Source: Polytrichum commune
Lineage: Eukaryota > Streptophyta > Polytrichopsida > Polytrichales > Polytrichaceae
Reading direction: 5' to 3'
DNA length: 64,000 nt
Assembly: GCA_950295325.1 (NCBI GenBank)
Contig: OX485805.1
Location: 51,114,758 to 51,178,757, forward strand
Each line of letters starts with the position of its first letter. Within the stretch, counting starts at the first letter, position 1. A program made the translations under genes and the position numbers. The notes below the pieces were generated by a model, which saw nothing but the letters and a program-made list of their open reading frames with translations, did not search any database and was not told the DNA's origin. Positions 22,713 through 33,289 of the stretch are shown here, one piece after another.

Positions 22713-23210
22713 GTGAGACAATACATGTTCATTTGGACATGAAAATTACCTTGCACATGGTTCAATGTTGTAATAGATAAATGTGATTCTCAAAGTCATC
22801 ACCTGGACTAGGACGCTTAAGGGTGGTGGATTTGGCCTCACACTAACCCTCTGACTAAATACTGTATTTCCCAAAGCTCTAAGAGCTCAACTCCTTAGAG
22901 GAGAGAGAGCCTTAAATTCAACATGAATGTGGATGTTACAATTTTAAATGCCATGATTCCAAACACTATAAATCTAAATATCATGAATCTAAATTCTATA
23001 AGTCACATACAACAAGCTAAGCTTTAAATGTCTCAACCAAAGACTACTCCTAACAAATGTTAAACTAACTTCAAGGTGAATTAGTCTTGGTTCTTCACCT
23101 TGAGACTTTACACGCACATGTGCTCCGTTCTTGCTTCCCACACCCACACTTATAACACGTGGGGTGTCAAGGAACACGAAGAAAAGAGGATGAGAGAGGG
23201 AAGAGTGAGG

Positions 23211-23220
23211 GTTTATATAG
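23211..23220 (-). promoter_or_regulatory. TATA-like box of LTR A
   Basis: The minus strand reads CACTATATAAACCC about 365 bases from the LTR 5' end, followed by CT-rich sequence. The same block recurs at 46175-46385. A TATA box at this place is expected of an LTR promoter; activity is not shown. Confidence 0.55.
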
Positions 23221-23586
23221 TGAGTTGAGAGGGAGTAGGTGAGCACTCCCAAGGCTCAAGATAAGCCTTTTGATCATTTGCTACTTTGTAGGTTCTCATC
23301 CTATCCTCTAAGCCTTCAACTCTTAAACCAACAACTTACGTCCTAATTCAAACATTTAAATCAAGGAGCTACCCTTGGTCACTACGCTCACCTAATTAAG
23401 GAATTTTCTTCACACCCCTAAACTTTTAATCAACTACTCCACACGAGCCTAAGGTCTAAACATAACTTCATTCAAGCTTCATTCTTTTTATAATTTTTTG
23501 AATAATCATAAAACATTAAAAAATAACTTCTAATGGTTTCGAAGAGTTAAGAACACATGTGAGTACCATTTTGGGCTCACAGATAT

Positions 23587-24625
23587 CTTATATTTTTTTG
23601 GGATACCAATCACCTCAAAATTATCATTTAGAACATGAAACATACTTTGTTGCTATTTCACCAACCTAATTGATGAGTTTACACCACGAATCTTTGGCCA
23701 ACTCTTTAAGATTAAAGAATTTGTAAAGCAAATACACAATGCCCAATGTTCACCAGGGTAGGAAATGAAAAATAATTAAAGATCACAAAGGTTCAAATTA
23801 ATAACAAAGCAATACTTGTTGCGCATCTAATCCAAATGAAAATGAACACAATTTCTTATAAGGGTACTTTATCATCAAAATATGTGCACATTTTGTTAGT
23901 TACCCACGAGGGTGAAAACACCCAAGTCAAGATATGTACCATGCATTAGGACTTAGGCATATTCAACACTGGCACATCATTTGATACCTACATTATGTAT
24001 CATTGCCATACATTCAAAGCCGCCAAATATGATTTTGGTGCACAGTCTTGGTTGTTGGTTATGTGTTGGTTTTGGGTGTAATGTATCTTAGTTCTTCTTG
24101 TCATAGGTACAAGAGCCTTGATCTTGAGGCATTGATGGTTCCCCATGAACATGAGGGTTGTGTTGTTTTTAAACTTATTAAGATTTGAACATATAGAAAG
24201 ATGACAAATATCGCATGTTGCACATTAGAAGCTAGAGCATGACCACACATTGTACAGTACATGATCAAGCACTAGCATCAAAAGTGTTAAATTGGATAAC
24301 ATTATTTAGAGAAGAAGAGCTCAATTGAATGCCCAACACAATCACAATATGAGCACTTCAAATTTTGGAGCCGATGAGCAAACATAAATTTCTAACAAGG
24401 GTCTATACAAAATAAGTTGAAACTAAAATTTCTTAAGTCATAGATTATGAGATGTTGACAATGCTTTCCATTACGATGGAGTTGGAAAGTGTCACCTATC
24501 TATGTTGCATATTGGACGCAGTGGAATAGTTCAAAAGACATAGAACACAACTAACTTAGTGGGTGAATAATTGCATGAAATTCATCTTTTGATTGGTAGC
24601 ATGAGGTTACTAGAGGTGTTTGCTA
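23587..24625. other. No gene seen
   Basis: AT-rich DNA between the LTR cluster and the second pogo end. Confidence 0.45.
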
Positions 24626-24627
24626 TA

Positions 24628-25480
24628 TAGTCTAACCCCGATAATAGAACACTCGATAATATGACACCTCGATTATATGACGCATTCCATGTTGACCAAT
24701 CTTTCTAATGTTGATATACCCCGATATTACAACTACAACGCTTGTAATATGACATTTTTTAGACATGATTTGCCATATAATAAAGGTAATCAATGTGTGC
24801 AATTTGGTGGGACCCATCATAGGATTTGCCGTGGGATCGGGGAGCACATGTTGAATTCATCAATGAGTTACTTTAATTAACTCAAGTTAATTGTTTTAAA
24901 CTTTGGTTTTGAAACTTACATTATACTTTTAAGTCTTTGAATTTGGATGGAGATTGAAGGATTGGGGATTATTGGATCTGCAAACTAGAATATTGAAGTT
25001 GTTGATTGTTTGTCTTGATTCAAAATTTGTCCTCACAATTTAATCTCACATCTCTCTAGATTAGAAATTTTGGTCCTTGCCAACTTATGCTCCTAAATTT
25101 TCCCATGCCACTCTTCAATTTCTTGACTCCTGAGGTGACAATAATATTGAGTGGTGGATGCTTTTCATTTTGGTTATATTTTTAGCAATTTCAGTGTTGA
25201 TGACCACATCTCCACACAAAATAGCTTGCACACAATCTGGTAAGCACTGACCTCCTCCACATTGGTTATGGTGCCGGAAGATATTTATAGTATGGATGGG
25301 AGTGGTTCATTTTATTGTGCCCAACCGAACAAGACACTAGCGCAAGGACAAATTCGTGGGTGCAAATTTTAGAAGGATTGTCTCACTCGTGCTCTTGCCA
25401 TAAAAATGACAAAGCACTAACGAGTTGAAAGCTGTGATTCTTTACAAATCTCTACGCCCAAGATCCTTTAGAGTTTTTAG
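24628..25480 (+). pseudogene. Second pogo-type element: left end and transposase relic
   Basis: The terminus TAGTCTAACCCCGATAATA at 24628 is preceded by TA and followed by repeated GATAATATGACA-type words, like the ends of the element at 10722. Downstream on the same strand, 25250-25372 reads MVPEDIYSMDGSGSFY and then AQPNKTLAQGQIRG, matching the 'DIYNxDETGLFYRLxPNKT' block around the first catalytic Asp of pogo/Tigger transposases. Stops follow at 25370 and beyond. No right terminal repeat was found, so the 3' limit is arbitrary. Confidence 0.75.
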
Positions 25481-26396
25481 TTATAGATGTAATGAGTATG
25501 TAATATTTTATGGCCAATTGAACAAGATGTCAACTTCCAACATCAACAAACATCATCAAAAAACAACAAATTCTTGCTTTTCAAGTGTGTGATATGGTGA
25601 AGACATCATCACGGGACTATATTTTTTTATACTCCATATTGTGTGACGTTGTGAGCATAATTTTGTAATTAAAATGTTCTTTCATACTTATGTATCTTCA
25701 TTGTTTATACATATGACATTTTACAATGAAATAGGCCATTTTTGGGGGAAAACCTTGAAAATTCAAAATTTATTCCAAACTATCATATCATGAAGAAAAA
25801 TGAAATTTGGATAATATGACATTTTCTTGTGCAACCAAATGTGTCACCATAAAAGGGGAGAACAATAACAATGTGTGGGAAATCACAAACTTAAAAGGTT
25901 TCTTTATGTTGATTGTTTTCATTTGTGTTCTGGTGGTATTTTTATTTTCATTCACAATATATGTACCTACTACTAATTCTTAGTGATGCAACATCAATTT
26001 TGGGCTTAGAGGTATCATGGAGTTGGTACTAATAAGATGTGTCGTGTGGTTGAAAAATAGTTTTAAAAAACAGAGTTCAATCATTACACCTAGTAGTATA
26101 AGACAAAGGTGAATAAGAATATCATAGAGAATGGAACATAGATGTTTATTTTACACTGACATGCAATGTTCATTCATTGCCTCCAGTCCTTGGCCACGTG
26201 GGAATGAGAATGTGAATGTGAGGCCTAGTGCGCATTAGAAGATTTCAAACATGATAATTATTGAAGATGATTTGCAAGCTCTCATTGATATTCAACAAAA
26301 ACTTGCTCATGAAGTAGGTTGTGGACACACCTAATAAATATGAAGTGATATTAAAGTGTAATGTTAACATTTGCCATGTACATGACACCCAACTAA

Positions 26397-26749
26397 CTAC
26401 ACTAAACATTGTATTTAGTGTCACCGATTCTATTTGTCTTGCTCACTACTAATTGTAAACCGCTGGTGTAGTCTCACTAACACTAAATGTAAACCTTACA
26501 ATATTTGTTATTCCTTATAAAATAAAAGGGCATCGTAAATCTACAATGTTGTAATTAACTGTGGACCATCCATGACAATATTAATCGTTACAGTGTTGTT
26601 AGGATGCAGAAAATACCAAAGTAAAAGTGGATGAACTAAAAGTAACTTCAGATGGCGATACTTATAGACTCATTCATGAGACGTGTCATTAAAAAGTGAC
26701 CACAATGACATAAAATAACATATGACACTAAGTACGATATTGGGTGTAG
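26397..26749. mobile_element. Inverted-repeat MITE, CTACACTAAA ends (copy 2)
   Basis: Aligns over most of its length with 15244-15618. It begins CTACACTAAACATTGTATTT and ends ATATTGGGTGTAG. No clear target duplication. No coding. Confidence 0.65.
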
Positions 26750-28374
26750 ATTTTCTTTTATGTAGGGTGTTCCTAGTGTGAAATCGAACCAAGACCAAGT
26801 GGAACTGACTTAATAACGAGCCTATTTTCAAAGGAAGGAAAGATAGGCAATCGGGAAGCTATAGAGGAGTAGAGGTGAGGAGTAAGGAAGGATCTTTCTT
26901 CGTTTGTTTGAGTTTTTACTCAACCTCTCCCATAGCTAATCAATGGAGGGGTGCATGGTCCATGCCACAAATAGAACTCTAGACTGGAAATCGTTACGTA
27001 ATGTATCCACATCCCAAACATGCCTCCACTTTCTGTTCCCCAATGAGGTCACCTCACTCATTGTCAAAGACCGGATACCAGTGTCTCGGTGTGAACGCGA
27101 CACGAAGGTGGACCGTAGAGGGAAAAGCAAAATGGAATACGAAATGCCTCGTGCTGCTTGCATTGAAGACTCCCGATGCATGAAAGACAATCTTTTATGG
27201 TGGTTGCACATGATATTCCAAAGTGATCATGATCATGATCAAGCTCGCAGCTAGCAAGCAGCAATGTTTATTTTGCGATACACGATTCGATCGAGGACGA
27301 GCTTTTCACTTTCTTGTGAGCTCCTCCAGTTTGCCCTCCTCCACAAGTCCTCCAAAAATTTCCATCACAAGCTTATGTCGTTAAGCCAACAAGAATAGAA
27401 CCCGCACACGGCGACAAAAGCCGAGAATTTTTGCCAGGTTTTATGGCTACGGCTGCAAGCTGGCTCCTCCCCCGAAAGGATCCTCAGGCTATTTCTTTGT
27501 TTTTCCTTTGAGTTATAGCCACATGCATTGCGTCCCTCACAAAAAGACAAGTGCAACCGGTAAAATGTGTAAATACACCACATTACTACTCGTTGAAAAC
27601 GGGCCTAAATTCGTGAACCCTTGATCACAGCACCCGTGAAAAACCAAGCAGGAAAGGTTGTTATTACACTTTTGGTGTCCAACACAAAGACGACAAAAAC
27701 TAGACTCCAAAGCAGGTACGGGCTCTAATCACACAGCCCCGTAGGCTTCATAGTGCCAATCGTCACCAACTCCATCACTTCCCGGTTCCCACTCCCATCA
27801 TGTGAGGGAAAAAGGAGAATCTTAGTAAAAGCTATTCAAGGGTGTGGTCTAAATGCTAGACTACATGTGCTAGAGGACTCGCCTTCTTTGTCAATGCATA
27901 CGATGAAACGCTCATCTTGCAGTTATAGCGTCCATAATAGTGGTTTTGCTGTGCCATGATTGTCGCACTTGGTGCTCAATTGCAATGACAGAATGGAGTA
28001 TCCTCACTGAAGGATAATAACTCCAACAAGAACCCGCACGGATCATCAGCGTTTGTTCATTGGATAGCAATGCTAACCAAATAATGCGTCCTCCTTTTAG
28101 AGAGAGAAAAAGAGAGAGATGGACACCTTGCTCTGAAAACATATCGTTGTCACATGTTCTTGCAAACACTACAAGCATATGAGTCTTGGGCGAGCGACTC
28201 GCATCGCTGAAATTTGTCGTATGTCACTGGAGAATATGCAAATCTTATCATAGAGGTAGATTTGCATGTTCCTTCTGATGATGTAGGACGATAAACGAGG
28301 ACTCGTGTCGCTAGTGAAAGGAAAGTCTCCACATCTTCACATGGTTAATTAGGTGTGATATTTATATACAACGA
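26750..28374. other. Mostly unique-looking DNA, no gene
   Basis: Slightly higher GC near 26940-27560 and short open stretches on both strands, but no protein motif recognised. A palindromic TGATCATGATCATGATCA lies near 27222. Confidence 0.4.
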
Positions 28375-28376
28375 TA

Positions 28377-28570
28377 TGTGCAATGAGGTTGCCTGTGCAA
28401 AGAGGTTGTCTCTCTGCCGATGCAATACCATCAAATCACAAAAACTTACAACTTATCAATCCGTATGACAACCACAATAAAAAAAATTCAAATATTTTGA
28501 TATTGTGATAATAAATAATCAAAATAATTTGGGATTCCGATAAATTGGCATGGGCCAACCTAATTGCACA
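28377..28570. mobile_element. MITE, TGTGCAATTAGGTTGCC ends (copy 2)
   Basis: The left end is TGTGCAATGAGGTTGCC; the right end is CAACCTAATTGCACA. TA lies on each side. Same family as 9227-9440. Confidence 0.72.
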
Positions 28571-29003
28571 TATCACTATAGAAACCTGCACCGTAATTGG
28601 ATTGTCTCTCGGACATCCACAAGTCTCAAGTTGAGACTCTCAACCACCAAATGAGATGCTTGAGGTGCTTGAGGGCATCTCCACTATATTGCCAAGTTAT
28701 TGTCATCAATGAGAAGGACGACAACTCACCCACAACATTTCTCCTTTGGTATTACATCAATGACTTTCTACACAATTTTACCACTTGGGCATAGTTGGCC
28801 AAGTTTAAGAACGAATGTGTGTTCTCGAAAGAGTTCGGTGAAGGAATTAGTTCCCCACCTTAATTGGGGGTGGGTCATCCTCGTACTAGTGTTGGGTTAT
28901 CTTGTTGTTGGGGACTTCGGTGCACGACTATTACCATGGGGGTATAGTCAAAAGTTGCCTCTCCCAAGTTTATTGTTTATTGTTAGATTGGATCGGGATC
29001 CTT

Positions 29004-29175
29004 GCATAAGAATATTCAAATCCATAACGATGTTTAGTGGGATTGACGGTATTCCACATAGTATTTTCGGATACTTTCCACGTTTAGTTTGAATGTGGGG
29101 AAAATCCAGGAATACTACGTGGAATACCGTCATGCCCACAAAACATTGTTATGGATCTTAATAGTGTTATGTGCC
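29004..29175. mobile_element. Foldback (hairpin) element
   Basis: Two arms of about 70 bases pair across a loop near 29081-29095. Left arm words TCCATAACGATGTTTAGTGG and GACGGTATTCCACATAGTAT face ATACTACGTGGAATACCGTC and CCACAAAACATTGTTATGGA. The arms differ at several bases, so transcripts would form an imperfect hairpin. Non-coding. Confidence 0.8.
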
Positions 29176-29305
29176 CCAATATAGAGGTTAATTTGGTTTA
29201 AATATCTAAATCATTGGTCTATGAATGTTTCTATGTTACTTTCACCCTCCCCATGGTGGTAGGTGTATGAAAAATTACCACGTTGTTGGTTTGATTAATG
29301 GGTAG

Positions 29306-29684
29306 TTGTGTTCAAGATTGAAGTCTTCAATGCCCTTCAAATGTGATTTAGCCCTTCAAAATATACCTCTCTCAAAATAGCCCTTCAAAATGCAACCCCA
29401 AATTGAAAATGAAGACATCACTTGAAGTCCTCAATTCAATGTGCCCGCCACAAGAACCAACAAGCGTAGGGCATTGTCACTACAAGAAGTGGAGTTAGAC
29501 GGTTGATTTTTAATTCTACACATTATACTAGAAACATGTATCATATATTTCATGCATGAGTTTAATATGAGTTTTGTATTTCATTTCTATATTCTTGGAT
29601 CTGAACCAGCCTTTCAACTGAAGGGCTAAAATTTGAGAGCCCTTCAAAATGGAACTCATATGAGGGCTTCAATCTTGAACATTG
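29306..29684. mobile_element. hAT-type MITE, TTCAAGATTGAAG ends (copy 2)
   Basis: Right end CTTGAACATTG; left end slightly decayed (TTGTGTTCAAG). The 8-bp duplication ATGGGTAG / ATGGGCAG (one mismatch) is at 29298-29305 and 29685-29692. Colinear with 17566-17910, carrying an extra CCCTTCAAATGTGATTTAG. Confidence 0.85.
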
Positions 29685-29692
29685 ATGGGCAG

Positions 29693-32370
29693 TTACAGGG
29701 GCAAGGTTGCTCACTGTATTTCATTTAGTGTACATTTGTTTAATCTCCGTCTAGGTCACAGTAAAGCTGGAACTGTTGATTTTTCAAGTCAAGGTTGACT
29801 GAGGCCATTGATGACGAGGCTAAGTTGCAAATTCGGTTGTGCATTGGAGGGGGCCATGATCAAATACACTCTAGTCATATCACGCTTGTGGCAACCAAAG
29901 TGCACTTGATCTTAATGACTTCTATAGTGTGAACATGGATGCGTGATGAAAGAGAATCAATGTAGCATGTGACATATGGAATAATGTAAAGTCAACAAAG
30001 CAATAACCACAACAATTACAATGATGACAACGAGATGTGTGCGAGTGTGTGGTTTGAATTCTTTGGTGGTTCATTTTAATGTCAAAACATGTGATATATG
30101 GGAAGGAAATATGACAGCATGGGGTGAGATTTAAATTGAGAACATCCGTTCCCTAAGGTTTCAGGATAAAAGAGAAGGAGTGGCATTAAGGAGGTTGATA
30201 TTACAAAGTTTAGAGTGTATTGAGCTACTTCCTAGCCAACTAGCTTGGGGAATTGCACCCATTGCACAATCCACACGTTGCAGCCCACACGAGCTTATTG
30301 GTCAAGTCCCATCTCTCTCATGAGACTTAGTAAGTAGACTAAGTGGTCCTAATATTGTGGGCCATAGTACTTTTCTAGAGTCCACGCCCATTCTCATAAT
30401 GAAAAATAAATGTGAGTCACATTAATTTCCAACCTATGCTAAATTTATATTAGGGAATTAGTGTGGTCCACATGAATTGTTTTTCTAGAAATTAATGTGG
30501 GTGATAGTTTCATTTGTGTTAATTTTGTCCCACTTAACATCAAATGTGTTGGTCCGAAGTCTTCATGAAGACTTAAGGGAAGACCACGGAATCTTGGACT
30601 CATGTTAATTCCACCTTGATCAGAAAATCGGTGTTGCCCACGCTAATTATTTCCAAGTTAATTTTCACCCACACTAAGAGGACTATTTAATGTATTGTCA
30701 AATAAAGGTTTGAAAGATATTTTTTTGATCCTTTTGCTATTTCTCATTGCATTCGAGTCTTAGAGAGCAGTATAAACTATAATATTGTACTTGTCAATGC
30801 AATAATTTTAGCTAGGAATGTGGTGCATGTTTGCTCAACTATCATAAATGAAGGAGCCATCTTGAAGACTTGTCCCTTACAGTGATTACATTACAATATA
30901 CAAGTCCTACAATAAACGTCCAGTCCAACTATCTAGATGTTATAAATCTAGCCGATGATAGATTTGTACAAAAGTCAGTTGCTCGTGATGTATGATATAG
31001 GACATGTATGATGGTGCACCTTGTCTTCCTATTAGAGTGGGTGCTTAGATAACGTAGGTGGGGTATAATGTGGTTGTGTTAGACTGAAAATGGAGGTTTT
31101 AAGCCTTGCCAAATTGCCGCCTTGGATCGGAGTTAAAATGAACATCTATTCCCAATGAAAAAAAATGAATCAACCTTGAAACCAAACTCCTCGAAGTTAG
31201 ACTCATGTCAAGGTTTGAATTCTCTTTACCTTGATGTACAAAATTTCGTTTTGAATCCAACATTTTGAAATGTGTGGCCTCCACATGGGAAGCTCCACCT
31301 TCCTCATGGGTTGATCACACCCGCCAGTTTCGACACCATCCGTTGGCATCTCCGACTACAATAATGTGAAAAGTGGTGCACCAACATCTATTTCTCAACA
31401 TAATCCCCAACAATTTCACGGCTGGAATTGGACGAAAATTGTGGTGTGATCGGGCCACACCCAAAGTGTCTTGAGAGACATACAAGGTAATCATTGGCGA
31501 GTCATCACCAGCTTGCACTCAGAACAATTCCAAAAAAATGACCCCAGGTTGTAGATACAAACATGTGTTTGAAACAGGGTGTGTGAGTTTGTAGTAATTT
31601 AAGGTAGAGGTGCTTAAACCAACACTTCAAGCTATTGCACATACATATGGCTACATAGTTGATAAAAAAAAAGGTACATATTCATATTAGCCTTTGTTCT
31701 AAACATAGCTATAAAGAAAGAACAAATCTTTTTAGCCTCAATGAGATATTTGATGAATATTCAAAGTCAAAACCACTAGCTTCCTTAAACCAATATATAG
31801 GTCCCATGTATGACGACCTTGGATATGATGAGGACCTCCACCTTCATTGCCTAGAACCAACACAACATACAGTAGTTGGGTACTAAGTTATACCCAAGCT
31901 AAACCAAAGACCAACTAGTAATAATACGCAAAGCCACATAGCCACCTCCATGATCCCACCTAGTTCACTTGCAAAACCATCACCTTGCATCCTAGGTACC
32001 AACCCCCTTTGTGTTTTGTGGGCCTACCTCCGTGACTTTGTCAATAGAATGGCAATAACCCCTCCCCCTACAATGTATAGAATGACTAGAGTAGGCATTG
32101 ACAAGCCACCCTGAACCCACCTTGAACCAACCCGAGATAGAGTGGAGCCCATTACCTGCCCTACATAGAGGCAGTGGAGGTCGCTATGAGGTGGCATCAC
32201 TAATGCCACCTAAAAGCGTCACTCCATGGGCCCATACACTCCTACACCATGGGGAACGCTTCAAGGCAATAAAGTGTTGGTGATTGGGAGGCGTTTATAG
32301 GTGTTGGTTTAAGCACCCTCTACCTTACTGGAAAATTTGCCAGACATGCTGCAAGCCGCAACGACTCTTT
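29693..32370. other. No gene identified
   Basis: 2.7 kb. The longest open stretches (31315-31518 on minus, 31659-31886 on plus) have no motif I recognise. It may contain old retroelement DNA. Confidence 0.4.
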
Positions 32371-33195
32371 CACTACTATAAGGGCTAAGTTCCATGTACC
32401 GGTCCCGGTGCAAGTTTTAAGTGGGTGAGAAACGGGTGACAACTCTCTGTGGTGGCTTGGGGTTGTCCTTGGCTAGTGGGGTGGGGGTGGTCCTTGGCTT
32501 GGGGTCTGGTAGGTTGTCGTTGGTGGGGTCGGTTTTTCTGTTACTTTTACGTGGAGGTGTTTCACGCCTAAGGGGCCCCGCCTCCCCTTGGTGAGGGTGC
32601 GTTTCCTTTGTTCTCAATCCATTTTGGCGTTGGCTCGGTTGGCCTTCTATCTCAAAAGAAGAAGAAAAGAAACATGTGACATCATCCAAAAAATGGGTGA
32701 TGTCACCCAATAAATGGAGGGGTACTTCTATGTGGGGTGCTAGTTTGTTCCGATTTCCTACTTATTTGACTTGCACATTATGCACTTGAAGAACAACATG
32801 GCATTTAGTACCCAAGGGTGTACCCAAGGTGACCGACCAATCCGGTCACTGGAGCTCTCTAACTAGCACATGCCCTTCTCTTGATCATTTGGATGACCCG
32901 TCCTTTGGCGCCCGTCCTTGCACAACGTACAATGCGGGACATCCATCAATGTGGGGTACTGGTCCTTGGGTGAGGGGGATGGGCACATGGCACCACTTTT
33001 TTCCACCCGCCCACTCATTTATTTTTCAGAATATGGAACAGGTCTAGTACATGGAACTTCGCCCTAAGAGAGTCTCAAGATGATTGCATAACAATTATGT
33101 TATGACTAAGTGTGGACCACTTCGACCCAAGTCGAACGAGGTTTGAGTGTTCAAGTTTAATGTCAGATATGTAGTCATCATGGTCACTTGACAAG
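32371..33195 (+). mobile_element. CACTA-like 5' terminus split by a Harbinger MITE
   Basis: CACTACTATAA (32371-32381) and GAGAGTCTCAAGATGATTGC (from 33068) become one CACTA-type terminus alignable with 14523-14655 when the insert 32382-33064 and one TAA are removed. This confirms both the insertion site and the family relationship. Confidence 0.72.
32382..33064. mobile_element. Harbinger-type MITE (TAA duplication)
   Basis: Left end GGGCTAAGTTCCATGTACCG; right end reverse-complemented GGGCGAAGTTCCATGTACTA. TAA is duplicated at 32379-32381 and 33065-33067. The 3-bp TAA and GGGC start fit PIF/Harbinger (Tourist-like) MITEs. 683 bases, no transposase. Confidence 0.85.
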
Positions 33196-33289
33196 TAGGA
33201 ATGGGGGTTTCATGACACCAAAATGATTGTTGCCAAGTGGTCTACGGCTAGGCCCCGACAAACCAGAAAGTTTCTAGGTGTTAGACCTA

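Larger units (their letters stand above)
21031..22842 (+). mobile_element. Solo-LTR-like element B nested in element A
   Basis: Starts TGTGAGCCCAAAATGG at 21031 and ends GGATTTGGCCTCACA at 22842. The duplication CTAAC is at 21026-21030 and 22843-22847. It is the same family as A: the first 55 bases and the last 45 are closely similar, the middle is diverged. 1812 bases. Features in order: CT-rich promoter-like stretch (21390-21460), GC-rich 42-bp minisatellite, small ORF, and the conserved 3' block CTAGGACGCTTAAGGGTGG. It lies in opposite orientation to A. Its insertion post-dates A. Confidence 0.87.
20226..23581 (-). mobile_element. Solo-LTR-like element A (minus), interrupted by element B
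   Basis: On the minus strand it starts TGTGAGCCCAAAATGGT at 23581 and ends GGTTTGGCCTCACA at 20226. The duplication GATAT is at 20221-20225 and 23582-23586. TG..CA ends with a short TGTGAG/CTCACA inversion and a 5-bp duplication are the marks of an LTR. There is no second LTR or internal region, so it is most simply a solo LTR of about 1.54 kb once element B (1812 bases plus 5) is subtracted. It has a TATA-like box (CTATATAAAC, 23211-23220), a 22-bp minisatellite, and a small conserved ORF near its 3' end. Confidence 0.85.

Noticed and set aside
26936-27264. Overlapping open stretches on both strands (91-103 codons)
   Set aside because: Three frames on both strands are open together, no motif is present, and codon usage is random.
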